NCBI GenBank assembly: GCA_019753175.1
Contig: JAIELK010000022.1
Coordinates: 1-64,000, forward strand
Direction: 5' to 3'
Origin: Hyphomonadaceae bacterium
GTDB taxonomy: Bacteria; Pseudomonadota; Alphaproteobacteria; Caulobacterales; Aquidulcibacteraceae
Length of the DNA: 64,000 nt
A program made the position numbers and the translations under genes. Shown here one piece after another: positions 37,516 through 45,085 of this stretch (position 1 is the stretch's first letter; the number at the start of each line of letters is the position of its first letter). Below the pieces are notes generated by a model, which ran no database searches, was not told the origin of the DNA, and was given only the letters and a program-made list of their open reading frames with translations.

Positions 37516-37703
37516 GCCTCCCCGCCGCGATCTTTGAAATAAAACTCAGCCGGCGCATTTGGCGGGTCACGCGCGATGGCGTGTTCTACGGCGATTACCG
37601 CTCGCGCCGGCATGCCGACGAAAGCGCCGAAGCCGCCGCTGAGACGCTCCGCAAACAGGGACGCGCGGTGAAAATCGTCGCGCCGACAAGGGAAGGCAAT
37701 TGA
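37512..37703 (+). CDS. Small hypothetical protein
   Basis: A 63-residue protein: strand-rich start (FEIKLSRRIWRVTRDGVFYGDY), then a helix DESAEAAAETLRKQG and a final strand AVKIVAPT. The beta-beta-alpha-beta pattern is reminiscent of small DUF2188-like proteins, without a firm match. It overlaps both neighbours (four bases upstream, one base downstream). Confidence 0.6.
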   Translation: MSLPAAIFEIKLSRRIWRVTRDGVFYGDYRSRRHADESAEAAAETLRKQGRAVKIVAPTREGN

Positions 37704-38467
37704 TGTCCATTCTGCACCGCGCGTTTGTCGCGCTGACCGTTGCGTCGGCCATGCTGGCGCAAATCCTCGCCGTCACGCCGGCGGCGGCGCAGACCGAAGT
37801 GTCCGCCACGCCCGCCAACGCGCAAGCGCGCGGCTATGGTCCTGGCTGGGAGTGTGATTACGGTTTTGCGCGTGTTGGGCAGGCATGCGTCGTTGTCGCG
37901 CCGCCGGAACACGGCCGCCTGAACGGACGCGGCGATGGCTGGGAATGCGTGCGCGGCTTCCGCGGCGACGACGGCGCCTGCCGCGCCATCGTCGTGCCGG
38001 TCGGGGGTTATCTCTCCACCTATTCCGGCGGGCGGGGTTGGGATTGCGACCGCGGTTACATCCAGCGCGCCTACGATTGCGAGCGCATCATGGTGCCGGA
38101 GCACGGCTTCCTGAGTGATCGCGGCGATGGCTGGGAGTGCATACGCGGCTACCGGCGCGTAGGCGCCGCCTGCGCGGCGGTGATTGTGCCCGAAAACGGC
38201 TTCCTCACGCGCGCGACCCCGATCGGCTGGGACTGCGTGCGCGGCTATGCCCTCACCGGTTCAAACTGCGTCGCGGTTGCGATTCCCGACAACGCCTACA
38301 TCAATCGTCGCGGCGATGGCTGGGTTTGCGGCCACGGCTTCGTCCGATCCGGATTCGCATGCGCCGCGCTTCAGGTCCCGGAGAATGCGCATGTGGATGC
38401 TGCAGGCAACGCTTGGGAGTGCAATCGTCCGCTCCGGCGCAGAGGCGACGCTTGTGTCGCGGCTTGA
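37703..38467 (+). CDS. Secreted Cys/Trp repeat protein with seven GW(E/D)C repeats
   Basis: A 254-residue protein with a signal peptide (cleavage near AAAQ, residue 30) followed by seven repeats of about 32 residues covering residues 44-254. Each repeat reads roughly GxGWECxRGFxxxGxxC, then a xxVxVPxxGxL strand, with two cysteines that could form a disulfide; the last repeat is short. The pattern recalls EGF-like or small disulfide repeats, but I cannot name the family. It is the largest member of the coupled small-gene run and the only exported one. Confidence 0.75.
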   Translation: MSILHRAFVALTVASAMLAQILAVTPAAAQTEVSATPANAQARGYGPGWECDYGFARVGQACVVVAPPEHGRLNGRGDGWECVRGFRGDDGACRAIVVPVGGYLSTYSGGRGWDCDRGYIQRAYDCERIMVPEHGFLSDRGDGWECIRGYRRVGAACAAVIVPENGFLTRATPIGWDCVRGYALTGSNCVAVAIPDNAYINRRGDGWVCGHGFVRSGFACAALQVPENAHVDAAGNAWECNRPLRRRGDACVAA

Positions 38468-38473
38468 CGGAGG

Positions 38474-38698
38474 ATGAGCGCTTTGAACGCGGATCCGTTT
38501 TTCGACCTGCGCGATCGCGCCTACCAGCTGGCTGATAGCGGCCGCTACAAGCACTGGCGTCAGGTCGCCTACGCGCTGCTTGCGGAAGGCTTTGCATCGT
38601 CGCTCATCCAGCGCCTCGATGCCGACGCGCTCGCCGTGATGATGATATCGCGCTGTTGCGCGCAAGCGCGCGCGGCTTCATCGCGGCTTATGCACTGA
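38474..38698 (+). CDS. Small hypothetical protein
   Basis: A 74-residue protein with a helical core (DPFFDLRDRAYQLADSGRYK, HWRQVAYALLAEGF, SSLIQRLDADALAVMM). It starts six bases after the repeat-protein stop, so it is probably the last gene of the operon. Family not recognised. Confidence 0.55.
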   Translation: MSALNADPFFDLRDRAYQLADSGRYKHWRQVAYALLAEGFASSLIQRLDADALAVMMISRCCAQARAASSRLMH

Positions 38699-38761
38699 TG
38701 AAGCATGCGCATTCGTGCAGCCGCCATTGTAAGTGCGCGCACGCATAGCCACCTCTGATCA

Positions 38762-38777
38762 GTCAGGGTCCCCTGAC
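38762..38777. promoter_or_regulatory. 16-base palindrome, candidate operator
   Basis: GTCAGGG, TC, CCCTGAC is a perfect seven-base inverted repeat 20 bases before a small ORF. The two-base centre favours a protein-binding dyad over a hairpin. Confidence 0.35.
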
Positions 38778-38796
38778 GTTTTCCAAGAGATTTGAT

Positions 38797-38937
38797 ATGA
38801 GCAACGAGCCTAAAGCGGCGCCGCAAACGCCTGCGAACGAGCCCGCGAACCAAGCCGTCAAGAGCGCAACCGACGCCAAGCCGGTGATCGCGCCGGCGCC
38901 TGCCGCGGCGCCTATGGTCGAACCCAAGAAGATCTAA
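38797..38937 (+). CDS. Possible 46-residue Pro/Ala-rich small protein
   Basis: ATG at 38797 to TAA at 38937 encodes a low-complexity protein (MSNEPKAAPQTPANEPANQA, ending PMVEPKKI) with no hydrophobic segment. AAGAG lies nine bases upstream. Such Pro/Ala-rich short proteins can be real but the composition could also arise by chance in GC-rich DNA. Confidence 0.4.
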   Translation: MSNEPKAAPQTPANEPANQAVKSATDAKPVIAPAPAAAPMVEPKKI

Positions 38938-39058
38938 TTGCGATCTCCGGCGGGGCGCACTTTGCGTGCGCTCCGCTGGCGCGCGCTTCGCCGCGCGGTG
39001 GAGGCAGAGCGTGCTCGCCGCTTCCCAGCAGATACCAAAACCAAAGACATACAGGCGC

Positions 39059-39148
39059 TGGCGGAGAGGGCGGGATTCGAACCCGCGATAGGCTTGCACC
39101 TATTTCAGTTTTCGAGACTGACGCCTTCAGCCACTCGGCCACCTCTCC
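39059..39148 (-). tRNA. tRNA-Ser (CGA anticodon)
   Basis: On the minus strand: acceptor stem GGAGAGG/CCTCTCC, discriminator G, encoded CCA, anticodon loop CTCGAAA (anticodon CGA, decoding UCG) and a long class II variable arm (ATAGGTGCAAGCCTAT). The T-arm has GGTTCGAATCC. Confidence 0.95.
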
Positions 39149-39265
39149 GGAGGGCGCTTTTAATGGTGGCGCCGGGGCCGAAAGGCAAGGGGGCGTGCGG
39201 GCTTTACCGCGCCGCGGCGGGCCGCGGACGGGCAGGGCTGGCGCGGGCTTTGGCCGGGACGGCGT

Positions 39266-39889
39266 TCAGCTCGAATTGGGCGGCGCCGGCGCCGCCGGCC
39301 AGGCCACCCAGGCCGCTTCGTCGAGTCCGGCGAAGTTTTCGATCCGATGCTCCGCTTCGCGCGGGGCGTACAGCATCTCGCCGACGCGCTGCGGCGCGGC
39401 ATGCAAGCGCGCGGCGAGCCGGCGCGCGTACGGCACGGGCGTGTTGAACACGCGGATCAGCGCTTCGTAGCGCTCGGCCAAAGGCCAGGCGGAGCGGAAG
39501 CGGCTTCCGCGCCCTTCCTCTCGCTGCGTTCGGGACTTCCCCGGTGAACGGGGGAAGAAACAGCGAAAGCTGACCCGCCAGTCTTCCGGCTTGTCGGGCC
39601 AGAAGCTCAGCTCTTTGCGCACGCGTTGGCGCGGCTTGCGCACCAATGGGCGCGGGTTGGGTTTGGGGTAGGCCGACGCTTCGATCAGCAGTAACCGGCG
39701 TAGCAAAACTTCGCCCACGCGCAGCCACGACGCCATGAGCTGATAAGGCTTCAGCGTCAAAGTATGTTGTACGGCGATGTCCTCGGGGCCGCCGAACAAG
39801 CTGTACAAGATGCGCATGAACGCCTCGGCGATCCGCCACAGCGCGATGGGCGCTGTGCGGACGGGGGCGGGGAGGGGCGAGGCGTTCAT
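39266..39889 (-). CDS. Hypothetical protein with in-frame repeat-like insert
   Basis: A 207-residue protein with no signal peptide. The N-terminal half is regular (IALWRIAEAFMRILYSLFGG, HTLTLKPYQLMASWLRVGEV). Around residues 112-130 the sequence turns into an Arg/Gly/Ser-rich stretch (FFPRSPGKSRTQREEGRGSR) encoded by DNA with short inverted repeats (39497-39509 and 39538-39556) of the kind found in intergenic palindromic repeats. The frame is open upstream to 40105 through the next gene; the ATG at 39889 is used. Function unknown. Confidence 0.65.
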   Translation of the reverse strand: MNASPLPAPVRTAPIALWRIAEAFMRILYSLFGGPEDIAVQHTLTLKPYQLMASWLRVGEVLLRRLLLIEASAYPKPNPRPLVRKPRQRVRKELSFWPDKPEDWRVSFRCFFPRSPGKSRTQREEGRGSRFRSAWPLAERYEALIRVFNTPVPYARRLAARLHAAPQRVGEMLYAPREAEHRIENFAGLDEAAWVAWPAAPAPPNSS

Positions 39890-39939
39890 GCGCCCGGGGA
39901 GTATAAGGGCGGGGCGAGGTGGGTCGGATAAGTCTTGTT

Positions 39940-42900
39940 CTATCCCCCTAACGGCATTTCGATCGTTTTCATGATGCGGTCGGTTTCGGCGAGGATTTTG
40001 AGGATGCGCTGGTAGTGCTGCACGTCCTCGAAATCGAGCGTGCGGCCCTTGCGGTCCTTCAGCCATTTCTGCGCCGGCTGGTAGCCGCCGATATGGAAAC
40101 CCCATGAGATTTCGGGCGCGTTCTCGAAGCGCTGGGCTGCATTGATCCAGACCGCGCCATCGCGGAACTCGACCTTTTCGACCTTACCGGCGCCTTCGCC
40201 AACGAAAGCATAGGGCGTGGCGCCGATGGCGGCGGGTTCCATGAGATGGAGCCGGCGCAATTGGCCGCCCTTGTCGGAGACGTCCCAGAACACGTCGGGG
40301 CTCGCGGGCCAGGGGATGCGCGGGAAATCGATTTTCAGGAACTCGGCATAGGTCGCGCGATAGGCGGGGCAGTGCAGCACGCCATAAATGTAATCGAACA
40401 CCGCGACCTCATCGGCCTCGCCGCGCGCGGGATGCGCCGCGAGCTTGCGCAGCTTGGCGTAGAGCTTGGGCTCGAAATTGACGCGGCGGGTTTGGTCGAG
40501 TTCGGTGGGGGAGGGGTAGAGGTAGAGCGGGAAGATATTGGTTGACGGGCCCAGCAGGTGGAAATCGGCGGCCCACTTCGTTACGATGACGAAGCGTCCG
40601 CCGTGACTTGGCTTGATCCGACTGACTGCGAGCGCGCAACTCCCCTCGTCGAGCAAGTGTCGCGTTGTGGCATTGACTGGCCGAGCATAGAGACCGCCAG
40701 AACGACCGGTGTACACTGTGTGCTGGATGTCGAATGGTCGATAGAGACACTTGATTGGCTGTACAGCCGGTGGGGCGCGCCGAGCATCATCAATGGCACC
40801 CGCCACGCTCCAGGTTGTTGAGTCCGGCCCCAACTCAAACTCAGTGCGCGCATCTTCAACGCTTAGTATCCTGATCCTTTCGATCTTTCGGCGCGCTTCC
40901 TGCGGCGTATTCGAAATGTTGAGACTGTCGCGTGCTGTCACGAATCCGCTTGAGTTTAGCGGGAAAAATTCGGAGCAGCAAAATCCAGCTTCATAACAAT
41001 CACGGGAAGAGAAATTGATCGGACCAAAATAGTATCCAGGCGGCACTGGATGAACCTCATTCTCGGGTAGCCGGCCTTCCCACAAGTATTCGTACTTTAA
41101 TTCGCGCAGCCCCCAAAGGTCATGATGGAGTACACGGGCCAATGAGCGCAGCTTTTGTTTCTTACGCACTGCAATAATGATTGAGACGCCCTGTTGTATG
41201 TCGAAAACATTCTCGTCTTTCCCGCCATCGGGCGGGTCCTCCTTCCTTTTCGAATTTCCGTGCAGATCAATTAAGTGAATAGTGTCGAACGAATCCAGCA
41301 AGTGACGTCGCATTCCGGCGAAGGTCGGATTGCTTATATAACCGTGGTTAGTGATGAAGCCGAGCACGCCTTCCCCGGTTTTCGCGATCATGTATTCCGC
41401 AAACCGAATAAACTTGACATAATCGTCGTGAAGCCAGTGTTTTCGTTCCCCGAAGTGAACACCATCTACGTACTTGTACTCCTCGATCAAACGGACGATC
41501 CAATCACCCATGTTTTGAGAAACCCCGCTATAAGGCGGGTTCCCGATCACGCACATGATCGGCATGTCGCGCTTGATCTTGTTGGCTTCCTTGACTTCGT
41601 TGGAGAGCCATTGCGCGAACGGCAGCGTCTGGTTGGCGGCTTCGCCTTCTTCCAGGGAATTGGTGAGATAGACGGAAACGCGCGGCGGGCTGGCGGTGGG
41701 CTGATAGCCGTATTCGCGCAGCACCATGTCGAGCTTCATGTGGCACATGGCGTAGGACGCCATCAGCAGCTCGAAGCCATGCAGGCGCGGGATCAAATCC
41801 TTCTCGACATAAGACGCCCATATCCCCGGCGCTTTGTTCTTCACCCGCGGCGCGATCTGCTTGATCACTTCGGCGAGGAAGGTGCCGGTGCCGGTGGCGG
41901 GATCGAGAATTTGGACACGGTGCACTTCCTTGCTGGTGAGCAGCGGCTTACCCTTCTTGTCCTTCTGGCCGGTGTCCCATGGAATCGTGACCTTTGACGT
42001 ATCCGCGAGGCCATCCTCCAAGCCGAATTCCGTCTTCAGCACATCGTCCACGGCGCGGACGATGAAATTCACCACCGGCTCGGGCGTGTACCAGACGCCG
42101 CGCGCGTCGCGCTTTTCGGGATTATAGGCTTTGAGGAAATCCTCGTAGAAATGCAGGAACGGATCGTTGCGCTGCGTGGTCTTGCCGTACTTCTCCATCA
42201 GCGCGGAAACGTTCGAGGCGCGGAAGAGGTCGGCCAGATCGTCGATCACCCATGCGATGCGTTGGTCAAGATTAGGCCCGGCGATGTAGCTGAACAGGTT
42301 GCGCAAGAACGGATTGGATTTCGGCAGCAGCTCAAGCGCTTCTTGGCGGCTGAAGGTGTTCAGCGACGTATCGTGCAGCCGCGCGGCGAACATACCGTAT
42401 GTGATGGTCTCGGCGTAGATGTCGGCGAAGTCCCTGATGGTGATGTCGTGGATCAGGTGCTCCTTGAAGGCTTCGTACTGCGCCTTCAATTCCGACTCGC
42501 CTTTTTCGTCTTCCATCAGCGAATTGGCCAAGATGTCCTTGATGAGAGCGGCCTTGCCCGCCATCCGCTCGGCCAGCGCGCGCGATGAGGTAATGGTCTG
42601 CGGCGACTGCGCGATGAATTCGCGGAGCAGGGCTTCAAGGGCGGCAAACTTGTCAGGCGCGGGCTGAATGCCCATCAGGAAATCCGCGATGCGGATTTCG
42701 TGCTTCAGTTCGCCGTCGCGGTACCAAAGCCACTCGAGGCAGTTGGTGTAGAGCAGATTCTGAAGGCCGCTGACGTACCGCTTCTTCTGCGCGAGATTGG
42801 CATCCTTCATCGCCTTGAGGTCGATGGGGATGTCCTTCGCCTCGCAATGGCCGATGACAATGTCCTTGCGGCTGATCGAGAAATCGGGCGCGCCGACCTT

Positions 42901-43047
42901 CTCTCGTTTGGGCTCGTTTAGGGCGCTGACCTTGGGATCGAGGGCGTTGAAAAGCTGCTGGAGGGCAGGCCGGTAGGAGTGCTCGGTCGCGTTGCCTTTT
43001 TTGTGGGTGGCAACGACTGAGTTGATGAAGTCCTGAACAATCGCCAC
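39940..43047 (-). CDS. Single-chain restriction-modification enzyme (type ISP/IIG-like, N6-adenine methylase)
   Basis: A 1035-residue protein. An N-terminal PD-(D/E)xK-type nuclease (Asp55 in APDFS, Glu69-Lys71 in CEAKD) precedes a helical connector and a gamma-type N6-adenine methylase with SAM motif DPATGTGTF (382-390) and catalytic NPPY (503-506). The last 500 residues form a type ISP-like specificity domain. The helicase of true type ISP enzymes (about 1600 residues) is missing, so a type IIG-like enzyme is likelier. DNA for residues about 506-829 is clearly less GC-rich than the rest. No separate methylase or specificity gene is adjacent. Confidence 0.85.
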   Translation of the reverse strand: MAIVQDFINSVVATHKKGNATEHSYRPALQQLFNALDPKVSALNEPKREKVGAPDFSISRKDIVIGHCEAKDIPIDLKAMKDANLAQKKRYVSGLQNLLYTNCLEWLWYRDGELKHEIRIADFLMGIQPAPDKFAALEALLREFIAQSPQTITSSRALAERMAGKAALIKDILANSLMEDEKGESELKAQYEAFKEHLIHDITIRDFADIYAETITYGMFAARLHDTSLNTFSRQEALELLPKSNPFLRNLFSYIAGPNLDQRIAWVIDDLADLFRASNVSALMEKYGKTTQRNDPFLHFYEDFLKAYNPEKRDARGVWYTPEPVVNFIVRAVDDVLKTEFGLEDGLADTSKVTIPWDTGQKDKKGKPLLTSKEVHRVQILDPATGTGTFLAEVIKQIAPRVKNKAPGIWASYVEKDLIPRLHGFELLMASYAMCHMKLDMVLREYGYQPTASPPRVSVYLTNSLEEGEAANQTLPFAQWLSNEVKEANKIKRDMPIMCVIGNPPYSGVSQNMGDWIVRLIEEYKYVDGVHFGERKHWLHDDYVKFIRFAEYMIAKTGEGVLGFITNHGYISNPTFAGMRRHLLDSFDTIHLIDLHGNSKRKEDPPDGGKDENVFDIQQGVSIIIAVRKKQKLRSLARVLHHDLWGLRELKYEYLWEGRLPENEVHPVPPGYYFGPINFSSRDCYEAGFCCSEFFPLNSSGFVTARDSLNISNTPQEARRKIERIRILSVEDARTEFELGPDSTTWSVAGAIDDARRAPPAVQPIKCLYRPFDIQHTVYTGRSGGLYARPVNATTRHLLDEGSCALAVSRIKPSHGGRFVIVTKWAADFHLLGPSTNIFPLYLYPSPTELDQTRRVNFEPKLYAKLRKLAAHPARGEADEVAVFDYIYGVLHCPAYRATYAEFLKIDFPRIPWPASPDVFWDVSDKGGQLRRLHLMEPAAIGATPYAFVGEGAGKVEKVEFRDGAVWINAAQRFENAPEISWGFHIGGYQPAQKWLKDRKGRTLDFEDVQHYQRILKILAETDRIMKTIEMPLGG

Positions 43048-43110
43048 GCACTACCCCCGGTTGGCGCCAGTTCTGACCGCTCCGCCCCCCAAAATCCACC
43101 CCGCCCCCGG

Positions 43111-43140
43111 TTGACGCCGCGCGCGGGTCCCCGCTATATC
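43111..43140 (+). promoter_or_regulatory. Promoter of rplU-rpmA
   Basis: TTGACG and TATATC are separated by 18 bases, 60 bases before the rplU ATG. Confidence 0.6.
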
Positions 43141-43150
43141 CCCCGCTCCC

Positions 43151-43176
43151 CGCCCGGGCGAGCGATCGTCCGGGCG
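43151..43176 (+). promoter_or_regulatory. Hairpin in the rplU leader
   Basis: CGCCCGG and CCGGGCG pair around a 12-base loop directly downstream of the promoter and 24 bases before rplU. Ribosomal-protein leaders often carry autoregulatory structures; this one is a candidate. Confidence 0.4.
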
Positions 43177-43199
43177 CACTGGATATTTGCAGGTTAGTC

Positions 43200-43496
43200 A
43201 TGTTCGCGGTCATCAAAACGGGCGGCAAGCAATACCGGGTCGCCAAGGGCGATACGGTCACGGTCGAAAAGCTCGACGGCAAGGCCGGCGACAAGGTGAC
43301 GTTCGCGGCGCTGTTGTCGAGCGACGGCAAGGCTGTGAAGCTCGGCAAGGACGCCGGCAAGGTCACCGGCGAACTGGTTGAAACCGCCAAGGGCGAGAAG
43401 GTGACGGTGTTCAAGAAGCGCCGCCGCAACACCTACCGCCGCAAGCAAGGCCATCGCCAGGCCGAAACCACCGTCAAGATCACAGCCATCGGCTAA
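43200..43496 (+). CDS. rplU: 50S ribosomal protein L21
   Basis: A 98-residue protein starting MFAVIKTGGKQYRVAKGDTV with the family-typical KKRRRNTYRRKQGHRQ. It binds 23S rRNA. It is followed 12 bases later by rpmA, the conserved L21-L27 pair. Confidence 0.97.
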   Translation: MFAVIKTGGKQYRVAKGDTVTVEKLDGKAGDKVTFAALLSSDGKAVKLGKDAGKVTGELVETAKGEKVTVFKKRRRNTYRRKQGHRQAETTVKITAIG

Positions 43497-43508
43497 GCGA
43501 GAACAACA

Positions 43509-43778
43509 ATGGCTCACAAGAAAGCAGGCGGCAGCTCCCGCAACGGACGCGACAGCCCCGGTCAACGTCTCGGCGTGAAGCGCTTTGGCGGCCAAGCCGT
43601 CAATGGCGGGGAAATCCTCGTGCGCCAGCGCGGCACCAAGTTCCATCCGGGCAAGAATGTCGGCCTTGGCCGCGACCACACGCTGTTTGCGCTTTGTGAA
43701 GGCCAAGTAGCGTTCGCGACCAAGCGCGACGGCCGCACCTATGTCTCGATTCTTGCGACGATGGCGGCGGCCGAATAG
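43509..43778 (+). CDS. rpmA: 50S ribosomal protein L27
   Basis: An 89-residue protein starting [20 protein letters not shown] with [20 protein letters not shown]. The N-terminal tail reaches the peptidyl transferase centre. Cotranscribed with rplU and followed by a strong terminator. Confidence 0.97.
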   Translation: MAHKKAGGSSRNGRDSPGQRLGVKRFGGQAVNGGEILVRQRGTKFHPGKNVGLGRDHTLFALCEGQVAFATKRDGRTYVSILATMAAAE

Positions 43779-43840
43779 CGAGACGGATCACTCTCCGGAT
43801 CGCAGCCACAACAGGGCGATCCGGATCCCGAAGCAAGCGT

Positions 43841-43869
43841 GGGGCGCCCGGATCGAGGCGCCCCTTTTT
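43841..43869 (+). terminator. Intrinsic terminator of rplU-rpmA
   Basis: GGGGCGCC, an eight-base loop, and GGCGCCCC form a perfect eight-base-pair stem followed at once by TTTTTC. It is the clearest intrinsic terminator in the window. Confidence 0.9.
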
Positions 43870-43907
43870 CTTTGCCCCACGCATGTGCGAGCCAACAGGA
43901 GGCTCCG

Positions 43908-44462
43908 ATGCGCGAGTTGATTGAGAGCAAGAGACTGAAACTGCGGACGCTGCGCATGCGCGATGCGCCGCGGATCGCGCGGTACGTCGGCGACCCCGCG
44001 GTCGGGCGCAATCTGGCGATGACGCCGCTGCCTTATCTCGAAAACGCCGCCGAAGGCTGGATCATGACGCTCGCCGCCCGCGCGCCGCTCAAACAGGATT
44101 TCGTGCGCGCGATCGAAGCGCAGGGCGAAGGCTTGGTCGGCGTCATCGGCGCGCACAAGCGCAGCAATGGCGCGTTCGAGATCGGCTATTGGATCGGGCG
44201 CCCGTTCTGGGGACGCGGCGTCGCCACCGAGGCGTTGCTCGCGTTCGCTGTTGAAGCGCGCGCGCTCGGTCCGCTGCAGAGCGGCCATTTCGTTGACAAT
44301 CCGGCCTCCGGGCGCGTGCTGGAGAAGGGCGGCTTTGTCTATACAGGCGCGGTCGAACCGATGTTCTCGCTGGCGCGTGGCGCGAACGTGCCATGCAAAC
44401 GCATGCGCGACGGGGCGGCGGAAGCGGCGCTCGACGGGCGGGCGGCGGCGGCGTGTGCTTGA
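43908..44462 (+). CDS. GNAT family N-acetyltransferase (RimJ/RimL type)
   Basis: A 184-residue acetyltransferase: ESKRLKLRTLRMRDAPRIAR at the N-terminus, motif A as YWIGRPFWGRGVATEALLAF and the C-terminal NPASGRVLEKGGFVYTG. This is the RimJ/RimL-like branch that acetylates protein N-termini or small molecules. AGGAGG precedes the ATG by six bases. Confidence 0.88.
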   Translation: MRELIESKRLKLRTLRMRDAPRIARYVGDPAVGRNLAMTPLPYLENAAEGWIMTLAARAPLKQDFVRAIEAQGEGLVGVIGAHKRSNGAFEIGYWIGRPFWGRGVATEALLAFAVEARALGPLQSGHFVDNPASGRVLEKGGFVYTGAVEPMFSLARGANVPCKRMRDGAAEAALDGRAAAACA

Positions 44463-44487
44463 GGTCGTTCGCGCCAGCAGCGTGAAC

Positions 44488-44994
44488 TCACACCGCCACG
44501 CCCCAGCCGCGCAGCAGCACAAGCATGCTGTCGCGCGCTTGGATCAGCAAGGCCGGGACATCGAGCCCGCCCACCTGGACCGCGAAGAAGGTGAGGTAGG
44601 CGAGGATGAACAGGATCGGCATGGCGCGCTCCAGCGACCACCATTTCAGCGTCCGGCGTTTGCCGGTGATGGTCTCCCATTCGTTGCGGATGGGGTGGGC
44701 GCCGATCTGCTCTTCGAGTGCGTAGATGTTCTTGTACTTCGCCGCGAGCAGCACGGTGTAATAGGAGTTCGAAGTGCGCCAGATGAGGCAGGTGGTGGCG
44801 AGCGCCAGCGCGCAGAGCGAAAACAGCACCGGATCGGGCAGGCCGTCGGCGCTGGCCAGGAAGCCCAAGGCGCTCATGCCGGCTATGTTGAGCGTCATGA
44901 ACACGTTGGAGAGATCGCGGCGGGCGCGACGGGCATCGCGCACGTCTTCCACCATGAGCTTGTAGATTTCCAGATTGGTGTGCGTATCCGGCAT
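44488..44994 (-). CDS. RipA-like membrane protein
   Basis: A 168-residue protein with three hydrophobic helices (about 38-55, 60-80 and 130-150). The conserved-looking blocks KLMVEDVRDARRARRDLSNV, LIWRTSNSYYTVLLAAKY and HPIRNEWE suggest the RipA family of octameric membrane proteins known from Francisella, though this rests on memory of the pattern. Role unknown. The ATG at 44994 is the only good start. Confidence 0.65.
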   Translation of the reverse strand: MPDTHTNLEIYKLMVEDVRDARRARRDLSNVFMTLNIAGMSALGFLASADGLPDPVLFSLCALALATTCLIWRTSNSYYTVLLAAKYKNIYALEEQIGAHPIRNEWETITGKRRTLKWWSLERAMPILFILAYLTFFAVQVGGLDVPALLIQARDSMLVLLRGWGVAV

Positions 44995-45085
44995 GGCGTC
45001 CCCCTCCGGAACCGAGCCTAGCGCGTGCGGCCGGCCTTGGAAACGACGCCGAGCGCCGGTACGGAAGAGATGAGGAGAATACCCA

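Noticed and set aside
37703-38467. DNA-level tandem repeat array
   Set aside because: The repetition is at protein level (seven Cys/Trp repeats); codons differ between units, so it is an old, selected coding repeat and not a simple DNA repeat.
38797-39150. CRISPR-like or tRNA array near tRNA-Ser
   Set aside because: Only one tRNA is present and no regularly spaced repeats occur here.
39059-43047. Genomic island inserted at tRNA-Ser
   Set aside because: No integrase and no repeat of the tRNA 3' end were seen on the far side of the restriction-modification gene.
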